Shown one piece after another: positions 1-4,557 of a DNA stretch of 5,075 nucleotides. Each line of letters begins with the position of its first letter. The stretch's first letter is position 1. Position numbers and translations under genes: made by a program. The notes beneath the pieces were generated by a model, which ran no database searches, had not been told where the DNA came from, and saw only the letters and a program-made list of their open reading frames with translations. Origin of the DNA: Nitrospirota bacterium (GTDB taxonomy: Bacteria > Nitrospirota > Thermodesulfovibrionia > Thermodesulfovibrionales > Dissulfurispiraceae); NCBI GenBank assembly GCA_016212685.1, contig JACREW010000261.1, forward strand, positions 1 to 5,075, given 5' to 3'.

Positions 1-261
1 AAAGAGGGCGCCGATTATATAGGCTTCGGCTCCATTTTCCGTACTGCTACGAAAGAGGATGTAATCTTACAAGGACTCGATGGCCTCAGAAAAGTAAAGC
101 AATCGGTAAATATCCCTGTGATTGCGATAGGCGGCATAAATGCGGACAATGTAAAGTCGGTGTTTGAAACCGGGTGTTATGGGGTTGCCGCATCATCAGG
201 GCTTCTAAAAGGGGATTTGAAAGAGAATGCAGAAAAATTTTTATCGCAGATTCATGGATAG
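1..261 (+). CDS. thiE: Thiamine-phosphate synthase ThiE, C-terminal part (5' end outside window)
   Basis: Frame 1 is open from the window edge to a TAG at 259-261, giving 86 residues. ThiE is a cytosolic TIM-barrel enzyme that joins HMP pyrophosphate to thiazole phosphate to make thiamine phosphate. The visible part reads GADYIGFGSIFRTATK (residues 3-18), then GLDGLRKVK, IPVIAIGGIN (38-47, the phosphate-binding Gly-Gly strand) and GVAASSGL (61-68), in the ThiE order. The usual motif is GPxFPTxTK; here both prolines are replaced (Ser11 and Arg14), while Thr15, Thr17 and Lys18 remain. This could mark divergence or a TenI-like paralogue, but the retained T-x-T-K favours ThiE. The length past the last barrel strand looks normal, so the gene seems complete at its 3' end. 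However, its last two residues (His-Gly) and stop codon lie in the left arm of the inverted-repeat element at 253-420. Confidence 0.85.
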   Translation, partial: KEGADYIGFGSIFRTATKEDVILQGLDGLRKVKQSVNIPVIAIGGINADNVKSVFETGCYGVAASSGLLKGDLKENAEKFLSQIHG

Positions 262-420
262 CAGGCACGCCTCAAAGCCTTTAGTAAGTGTTGGCTGCCG
301 GTTTATCGAAAGATTACATATGCCTTACTTAATAAGTAACCACAGTTGTAGATGACGGGAAAGAGATTGTAGTTTTAAAGTGCGGGGACTAAAGGCTTTT
401 CGGCATACCTGCTATCCATG
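253..420. mobile_element. MITE-like element with 33-nt imperfect terminal inverted repeats
   Basis: The left arm 253-285 (begins CATGGATAGCAGG, ends AAAGCCTTTAGT) and the right arm 388-420 are reverse complements at 29 of 33 positions. All four mismatches lie in the middle of the arm. The arms enclose 102 nt with no ORF. The inverted repeat stops abruptly at both outer edges. CATG at each outer end is self-complementary, so it could be arm sequence or a 4-bp target duplication. The core holds a small perfect palindrome, TTACTT-AAT-AAGTAA, at 325-339. The size, long ends and non-coding core fit a miniature inverted-repeat transposable element; I cannot name a family. It could instead be a long-range RNA or DNA cruciform structure in the thiE 3' region. 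The left arm provides the thiE stop codon. I see no convincing promoter in the rest of this intergenic stretch (262-468). Confidence 0.5.
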
Positions 421-468
421 TGATGCGGGAGAATCGCTCAATTTGGGTTTAATAAAGGAGGTTAGGGA

Positions 469-1584
469 ATGAGGCGATTTATCATTTTTTTGACAGTGGT
501 TTTATCATTGGCAATTTTATTTTCAGGCTGTAAAAAGAAAGAGGATGTGATTAAGGTCGGGATCGCCGGGCCGATGACGGGCGCTCAGGCAAAAATGGGT
601 ACAGACTTCAAAAATGGAGTCACTATTGCGATGGAGGAATGGAACAGCAAGGGCGGCGTACTTGGCAAGAAGATAGAGATAATAGTAGGAGATGACGCGG
701 CCGACCCTAAGCAGGCAGTGTCGGTGGCTAACAAGATTGTTAACGAAGGAGCGGTCGGTATAGTCGGCCATTTTAATTCGAGCTGTTCCATACCCGCATC
801 CGATGTCTACAACCGCGCGGGCATTCCCATGATAACCCCGGCTTCCACAAACCCGCAGCTTACAGAGAGGGGATACAGGGGCGTTTTCAGGGTCTGCGGC
901 AGGGATGACCAGCAGGGCAAGGTAGGCGCTGATTTTATAAGGGATAAACTCAAGATAAAAAAGGTAGCTATAATCCATGACAAGACCACGTATGGACAGG
1001 GACTTGCGGATGAGTTCAAAAAGCATCTAGGAAGCGCGGCAGAGGTGGTTTATTACGGCGGCATAACGCAGGGAGACAAGGATTTCAAAACAGTGCTCAC
1101 ATCTATTAAAGAGAAAAAGCCGGAACTGATATATTTCGGCGGCATTTATCCGGAAACCGGTCTTCTTACAAAACAGGCGCGGGAGATAAACATGGCTGTC
1201 CCTTTCATGAGCGGGGACGGCAGCATCGATCCGAAGTTTGTTGAGATTGCCGGGGACAAGTCTGCCGAAGGCACATATCTCACCTTTAGTCCCGATCCGA
1301 AAAACATTCCTGCGGCAAAGGGTTTTATAGAAAAGTATAACGCCAGATTCGGAGAACTCGGCCCCTATTCCATCTATGCGTACGAGGCGATGAACATCCT
1401 TCTTGCCTCAATAAAGGAATCAGGGACTACGGACGGGAAGGTTGTTATAGAAAAGCTTCATTCCATGGAGTTTTCAGGCGCGCTCGGAAAAATTAAATTC
1501 ACCGAAAAGGGAGACGTGGCAGGCTCTCCATACGTCATCTGGATTACAAAAAACGGCAAATTCGAGGAATACTGGAAGCAGTAA
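469..1584 (+). CDS. Branched-chain amino acid-type ABC transporter substrate-binding lipoprotein (LivJ/LivK family)
   Basis: This 371-residue protein belongs to the periplasmic binding family Peripla_BP_6, which captures leucine, isoleucine, valine or related amides and acids for an ABC importer. Residues 1-20 are a lipoprotein signal peptide (MRRF, a hydrophobic stretch, then FSG-Cys21), so the mature protein should be lipid-anchored at Cys21. IKVGIAGPMTG (28-38) opens the first lobe. GHFNSSCSIPASDVY (100-114) and ITPASTNPQLTERGY (122-136) match the LivJ ligand-binding loops, HDKTTYGQGLADEF (170-183) is the typical hinge-region strand and loop, and GGIYPETG (224-231) supplies an acidic residue near the ligand site. 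The ATG follows AAAGGAGGT (454-462) at good spacing. The length is normal for the family. No permease or ATPase genes (livHMGF) adjoin it, so it is an orphan here. The ligand cannot be read from sequence; amino acid is likely, but amide or urea variants exist. Confidence 0.88.
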   Translation: MRRFIIFLTVVLSLAILFSGCKKKEDVIKVGIAGPMTGAQAKMGTDFKNGVTIAMEEWNSKGGVLGKKIEIIVGDDAADPKQAVSVANKIVNEGAVGIVGHFNSSCSIPASDVYNRAGIPMITPASTNPQLTERGYRGVFRVCGRDDQQGKVGADFIRDKLKIKKVAIIHDKTTYGQGLADEFKKHLGSAAEVVYYGGITQGDKDFKTVLTSIKEKKPELIYFGGIYPETGLLTKQAREINMAVPFMSGDGSIDPKFVEIAGDKSAEGTYLTFSPDPKNIPAAKGFIEKYNARFGELGPYSIYAYEAMNILLASIKESGTTDGKVVIEKLHSMEFSGALGKIKFTEKGDVAGSPYVIWITKNGKFEEYWKQ

Positions 1585-1604
1585 AGTTTGACTTTACGGC
1601 TTCC
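1574..1604 (+). terminator. Strong hairpin across the stop codon of the binding-protein gene
   Basis: GGAAGC-A-GTAAAG (1574-1586) pairs with CTTTAC-G-GCTTCC (1592-1604) around the loop TTTGA. That is 12 of 13 pairs with a single A/G mismatch. The TAA stop (1582-1584) lies in the 5' arm. The bases that follow (GAAAAATTATAATTTCTTTT) do not start with a T-tract, so it is not a textbook intrinsic terminator. It may instead protect the mRNA 3' end or act weakly as a terminator. Its loop and 3' arm contain the -35 box of the rpmH promoter. Confidence 0.45.
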
Positions 1605-1617
1605 GAAAAATTATAAT
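1588..1617 (+). promoter_or_regulatory. Sigma70-type promoter for rpmH-yidD-yidC
   Basis: TTGACT (1588-1593, five of six consensus bases) is separated by 18 nt from a perfect TATAAT (1612-1617). Transcription would start near 1624, about 25 nt before the rpmH ATG, with GGAGGT (1637-1642) between. The -35 box lies in the loop and 3' arm of the hairpin at 1574-1604, so read-through from the upstream gene and initiation here could interfere with one another. Confidence 0.65.
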
Positions 1618-1649
1618 TTCTTTTCAATAATTTTACGGAGGTTTTAGAA

Positions 1650-1790
1650 ATGGGCACATATACGACCTATAATCCACATAAAGGCAGAAGGAAAAAAACC
1701 CACGGCTTTATTGCCCGCATGAGCACAAAGGGCGGACAACGGGTTTTGAAGAACAGAAGGTTAAAGGGAAGAAAGCGTCTGGCCGCATAA
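1650..1790 (+). CDS. rpmH: 50S ribosomal protein L34
   Basis: This 46-residue, very basic protein has the L34 signature: [20 protein letters not shown] (residues 7-26) followed by [13 protein letters not shown] at the C-terminus. L34 binds 23S rRNA in the large subunit. The length (44-47 residues) is typical. The N-terminus [14 protein letters not shown] departs from the common MKRTYQPSxxKRKR form, but the TY and N/S-x-x-(K/R)-R-(K/R) core is kept. The ATG has GGAGGT (1637-1642) at 7-nt spacing and a promoter just upstream, so it heads the operon with yidD and yidC. In most bacteria rnpA directly follows rpmH; here yidD follows after 2 nt. Confidence 0.97.
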   Translation: MGTYTTYNPHKGRRKKTHGFIARMSTKGGQRVLKNRRLKGRKRLAA

Positions 1791-1792
1791 AA

Positions 1793-2002
1793 TTGAAAGT
1801 TCTCATAATAGGAATCATAAAAGTCTACCGCCGGATTATCTCTCCCCTGTTGCCGCAGAGCTGCAGGTTCACGCCTTCATGTTCGGAATACTCTATGGAA
1901 GCGGTAGATAGGCATGGAGCGCTTAAGGGCGGTTATCTTTCGGTTAGAAGGATATTAAAATGTCATCCGTTTCATCCCGGCGGATACGATCCGGTGAAAT
2001 AA
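1793..2002 (+). CDS. yidD: Membrane protein insertion efficiency factor YidD (TTG start)
   Basis: YidD is a small membrane-associated protein that helps YidC-dependent insertion of inner-membrane proteins. This 69-residue protein carries the whole family signature: an N-terminal amphipathic or hydrophobic stretch ([21 protein letters not shown]), the cysteine-containing [14 protein letters not shown] (residues 24-37), then [28 protein letters not shown] (41-68). All three conserved cysteines (24, 30, 57) are present. The start is TTG at 1793, which places the N-terminus where the family begins; no ATG or GTG fits. It lies 2 nt after the rpmH stop and has no ribosome site at proper distance, so translation is probably coupled to rpmH. 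The gene is followed 16 nt later by yidC, its functional partner. Confidence 0.95.
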   Translation: MKVLIIGIIKVYRRIISPLLPQSCRFTPSCSEYSMEAVDRHGALKGGYLSVRRILKCHPFHPGGYDPVK

Positions 2003-2018
2003 GTTAGGAGTTTAAAAT

Positions 2019-3551
2019 ATGGATAAAAGAATGCTCTTGGCAATAATCCTCTCCATAGCCATACTGATAACCTATCAGTATCTGATGCCTACCGCGCCTC
2101 CGGTAGCTCCGGTAAAAGAGACAAAAGAGCCAGTCAAGGGAGAAGATAAAAGCTCTAAAGCAGTTCCGCAGGCCATTGCACATTCGCTCATACCCAAGCC
2201 TGAGACATCAGGGGTAGAAAAAAAGATAAAGGTAGAAAACGATCTTTACATTGCCGTGCTTACCTCAAAGGGCGGAGCGATAAAGAGCATCGAACTGAAA
2301 AAATATAAAGACAAAAGCGGCGGGTCGATTATCTTAAAGGGAGACGACGTATTGTCTCCGCTGTCCGTAGGGATGGATGAGGAATTCCAGTTTTCGAATG
2401 TTACTTTTTCCGTTAAAGGAAAGGATCTAAAACTCGACGCCGCATCCAAGACGGCAGACATTATTTTCGAATATTCCGCCGGAGGGCGCTCCATACGCAG
2501 GACTTATACGTTCCGCGGCAGCGACTACGGTATCGATCTAAAAGATGAGACGGGCGGGTTAACCTCTTACTGGATAACCTTAGGCAAAAACTTCGGCATT
2601 TATGAAAAAGACGATTCCACGCATTTCGGCCCTGTTATCTTAAAAGACGCCGACAGGATTGAATTCACTGCCAAGGATCTGAAAGAAACAAAAAATTTCA
2701 GGGAAGGCGTAAAATGGGTCGCTCAGGAGGACAAGTATTTCTTTTCATCCATCGTGCCTAAGGGACAGGTGGAAGAGGCAAAGGCGTGGAGCAGGAACGG
2801 CGATATGTTCACGGCTCTTAAACTCGCCGGGGGCGTCAATAACTATTTCATTTATGCGGGGCCGAAGGAATACGACAGCCTGAAAAAAATCGGAGCAGGC
2901 CTTGAGCATATAGTCGATTTCGGCTTCTTCTCCATATTGGCCAGACCGTTATTCTGGCTGATGAAGTTGTTTTACGGCATATTCCCCAACTACGGAGTTG
3001 CGATCATAATCCTCACCATACTCGTCAGAATTCCATTCATCCCGCTTATCAACAAGGGACAGGCGTCGATGAAGAAACTTCAGGACATACAGCCGAGAAT
3101 GGCTGAGATAAAAGAAAAATACAAAAGCGACCCGCAGAGGATGCAAAAAGAACTGATGGAGCTTTATAAAAAGAATAAAGTAAATCCCATGGGCGGCTGC
3201 CTGCCTATGCTGCTTCAAATCCCGGTATTCTTCGCTCTTTACAAAGTGCTCTTGATAGCCATAGAGCTGAGGGGAGCGCCTTTTGCCCTCTGGATAACCG
3301 ACCTTTCGATAAAAGACCCGTATTACATAATGCCCGTTATTATGGGCGCAACGATGGTGATCCAGCAGAAGATGACTCCGTCAAGCATGGACCCCACGCA
3401 GCAGAAGATTATGATGATAATGCCTGTCGTATTTACATTCATGTTCCTGACTTTCCCGTCGGGCCTTGTCCTCTATTGGCTTGTGAACAACGTATTGAGC
3501 ATAGCCCAGCAGTGGCACGTGAATAAAAAACTCAAAAAACAACAGGCTTAA
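2019..3551 (+). CDS. yidC: Membrane protein insertase YidC (Gram-negative type)
   Basis: YidC inserts and folds inner-membrane proteins, alone or with SecYEG. The 510 residues show the Gram-negative layout. A first membrane helix (about 4-24) is followed by a Pro/Lys-rich linker and a large beta-rich periplasmic P1 domain (about 70-290). An amphipathic helix (303-320) then leads into the conserved core of five membrane segments (about 325-345, 396-416, 434-450, 464-478, 480-497). The groove arginine is Arg337 in ILTILVRIPF. The cytoplasmic coiled-coil hairpin covers about 346-390, and VNPMGGCLPMLLQIPVFFALY (388-408), LRGAPFALWITDLS, DPYYIMP and FPSGLVLYW (479-487) are family hallmarks. The C-terminus is short and basic (KKLKKQQA), without the long tail seen in ribosome-binding YidC forms. 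The ATG follows TAGGAG (2005-2010). No clear terminator follows. The jag/mnmE genes that often come next are absent; an unrelated transcription unit begins 24 nt downstream. Confidence 0.97.
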   Translation: MDKRMLLAIILSIAILITYQYLMPTAPPVAPVKETKEPVKGEDKSSKAVPQAIAHSLIPKPETSGVEKKIKVENDLYIAVLTSKGGAIKSIELKKYKDKSGGSIILKGDDVLSPLSVGMDEEFQFSNVTFSVKGKDLKLDAASKTADIIFEYSAGGRSIRRTYTFRGSDYGIDLKDETGGLTSYWITLGKNFGIYEKDDSTHFGPVILKDADRIEFTAKDLKETKNFREGVKWVAQEDKYFFSSIVPKGQVEEAKAWSRNGDMFTALKLAGGVNNYFIYAGPKEYDSLKKIGAGLEHIVDFGFFSILARPLFWLMKLFYGIFPNYGVAIIILTILVRIPFIPLINKGQASMKKLQDIQPRMAEIKEKYKSDPQRMQKELMELYKKNKVNPMGGCLPMLLQIPVFFALYKVLLIAIELRGAPFALWITDLSIKDPYYIMPVIMGATMVIQQKMTPSSMDPTQQKIMMIMPVVFTFMFLTFPSGLVLYWLVNNVLSIAQQWHVNKKLKKQQA

Positions 3552-3574
3552 TCTTTCCATCGTAAAATTTTTTC

Positions 3575-3603
3575 TTGACATCGAAGCAAAGCAGGTGTAT
3601 ATT
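3575..3603 (+). promoter_or_regulatory. Near-consensus sigma70 promoter of the methyltransferase leader
   Basis: A perfect TTGACA (3575-3580), an ideal 17-nt spacer and TATATT (3598-3603, one base from TATAAT) make this the best promoter in the window. The predicted start is about 3609-3611, leaving an untranslated leader of about 160 nt before the methyltransferase ATG at 3771. A strong promoter followed by an intrinsic terminator suggests that control acts on termination rather than initiation. Confidence 0.8.
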
Positions 3604-3608
3604 TAAAC

Positions 3609-3692
3609 ATGTTTTACAATCTGCTTATAGCAAATAGGCTTCTTAAAACCGCATGGCATGTCAATGCCGTGGCCGGAGGGAGATTCTATTAG
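3609..3692 (+). CDS. Possible leader peptide, 27 codons, perhaps leaderless
   Basis: An ATG at 3609 opens a 27-codon frame beginning MFYNLLIANRLLKT and ending in TAG at 3690-3692. The ATG is six bases past the end of the -10 box, so the mRNA could start at or next to it and be translated without a ribosome site. The frame covers segments 1 and 2 of the attenuator, as a trp-type leader peptide would, and stops before segment 3. Against this, no run of one control codon stands out (three Leu-rich patches, one Trp, one His), and short frames arise by chance. I regard it as a candidate only. Confidence 0.22.
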   Translation: MFYNLLIANRLLKTAWHVNAVAGGRFY

Positions 3693-3721
3693 CTGTTAGT
3701 CGGATAACATAGGAAAACTCG

Positions 3722-3759
3722 AAGGCCACGGAATCAAACTCCGCGGCCTTTTTATTTTT
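3722..3759 (+). terminator. Intrinsic terminator (attenuator) before the methyltransferase
   Basis: AAGGCC-A-CGGA (3722-3732) pairs with TCCG-C-GGCCTT (3740-3750) around the loop ATCAAAC, 10 of 11 pairs with one A/C mismatch. It is followed by TTTTTATTTTT (3749-3759). The T-tract ends directly at the GGAGGT ribosome site (3760-3765) of the next gene, so this terminator stands between promoter and gene and must be bypassed for expression. Its 5' arm is complementary to 3667-3674, which provides an antiterminator. Confidence 0.82.
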
Positions 3760-3770
3760 GGAGGTGCGCT

Positions 3771-4544
3771 ATGAAATGGAATGCCGGAATGTATGATGCT
3801 GCACACTCGCCGCAAACAGACGCGGGCAGGGAACTTATCACAATGGCGAATGTTCATGAGGATGATGTCATACTCGACATCGGCTGCGGCACTGGAACCC
3901 TTACAATCGAACTTGCGCGTCTGGCTCACAAAGGGAAAGTCGTCGGAATAGATCCTTCTATAGAGATGCTTGAAAAGGCAAGGGAGAGATCATTGTCCGC
4001 GGGCAATATCGCCCTGATAAACATTCCTGCGCAACGGATCGATTTCAGAGAAGAATTCGACCTCGTATACTCCAACTCCGCGTTGCAATGGATAAAAGAA
4101 CAGGAGGATGCGGCAGCGTTGTTATACAGGGCATTAAAAAAAGGCGGACGGATCGCGGTTCAGCTTCCGGCAAAGGACTTCTGCTGGGAATTAATGGAAA
4201 ATATAAACAGCGCGATCTCATTTCTCGGCCTTGAGGCGAAATATAAAAAGATGGCGTCTCCGTGGAGATTCCCTTTAAAAGAGGAGTTTGCCGGATTTTT
4301 GAAAGATGCGGAATTTGCGGAGGTAAATGCCTTTTATAAGGACTATACGCTCATGTTTGAAAGCATCAATGAAGTGCTCGAATGGGGCGAATCCGCCGCG
4401 TTGAGGCCGTATCTTGAGCTTTTGAACGAAAAGAAGCAGGACCAGTTCAAATACGCCTTTGCAATGGGCTTTGAAAACTACAGGACGGAAAAGGGCATAG
4501 AGTTTAAGTTCAAGAGGCTCTTTGCGTTTGCAGAAAAACAATAA
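3771..4544 (+). CDS. Class I SAM-dependent methyltransferase, Tam (trans-aconitate methyltransferase)-like
   Basis: This 257-residue soluble protein has a Rossmann-fold methyltransferase domain. Motif I is VILDIGCGTGTLT (33-45), the acidic ribose-binding residue is Asp61 in GIDPSIEML, and motif IV is DLVYSNSALQWI (97-108). A helical C-terminal half (about 140-257) probably shapes the acceptor site. Its length, the N-terminal WNAGMYD (3-9), the SNSALQW motif and ALRPYLELL (210-218) resemble E. coli Tam, which methylates trans-aconitate to its monomethyl ester. BioC (malonyl-ACP methyltransferase) shares the same fold and motifs and is the main alternative; no biotin genes are visible. The substrate is therefore unproven. 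The ATG follows GGAGGT (3760-3765) at 5-nt spacing, directly after the attenuator terminator. The next gene begins 13 nt after the stop, so the two probably share a transcript. Confidence 0.85.
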   Translation: MKWNAGMYDAAHSPQTDAGRELITMANVHEDDVILDIGCGTGTLTIELARLAHKGKVVGIDPSIEMLEKARERSLSAGNIALINIPAQRIDFREEFDLVYSNSALQWIKEQEDAAALLYRALKKGGRIAVQLPAKDFCWELMENINSAISFLGLEAKYKKMASPWRFPLKEEFAGFLKDAEFAEVNAFYKDYTLMFESINEVLEWGESAALRPYLELLNEKKQDQFKYAFAMGFENYRTEKGIEFKFKRLFAFAEKQ

Positions 4545-4557
4545 AGGAGAAATAGCT

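Larger units (their letters stand above)
3609..3759 (+). ncRNA. Transcription-attenuator leader RNA (riboswitch-like, ligand unknown)
   Basis: Three competing helices can be drawn. Helix 1:2 is CATGGCAT (3652-3659) with ATGCCGTG (3664-3671), loop GTCA, including one G-T wobble. Helix 2:3 is CCGTGGCC (3667-3674) with GGCCACGG (3724-3731), a perfect 8-bp match over a 49-nt loop. Helix 3:4 is the terminator at 3722-3750. Segment 2 is shared by the first two helices and segment 3 by the last two, so they exclude each other: 2:3 would allow read-through, 1:2 would permit termination. Inside the 2:3 loop, TGTTA-GTCGGA-TAACA (3694-3709) forms a further small hairpin, and TGCT-TAT-AGCA forms another near the 5' end (about 3622-3632). 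I tried to match TPP, FMN, SAM-I, SAM-II, SAH, cobalamin, preQ1, glycine, c-di-GMP, fluoride, ZTP and guanidine-I signatures from memory and found none. It could be a small-ligand riboswitch, a leader-peptide attenuator, or a free small RNA ending at the terminator. Confidence 0.6.

Noticed and set aside
346..379. Possible promoter TTGTAG...TTTAAA inside the inverted-repeat element for the binding-protein gene
   Set aside because: The -35 match is weak, the spacing is over 20 nt and the -10 is poor, so it is not supported.
523..1026. 167-codon open frame on the minus strand
   Set aside because: It lies wholly within the binding-protein gene, has no ribosome site or recognisable domain, and is a codon-bias shadow of the + strand gene.
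3552..3574. Terminator after yidC (AAAATTTTTT run)
   Set aside because: There is no stable hairpin before the T-run; the short self-complementary A/T tract alone is not enough.
3724..3748. T-arm-like structure CGGA-ATCAAAC-TCCG that might belong to a tRNA
   Set aside because: The 7-nt loop resembles a T-loop (T-C-A-A at the right places), but no matching 7-bp acceptor, D-arm or anticodon arm could be found upstream. The same hairpin is explained by the terminator and its T-tract.
3609..3759. 6S RNA, SRP RNA or other housekeeping small RNA
   Set aside because: The conserved SRP tetraloop region and the long 6S bubble structure are absent. The structure fits a cis-acting leader directly before a ribosome site better.
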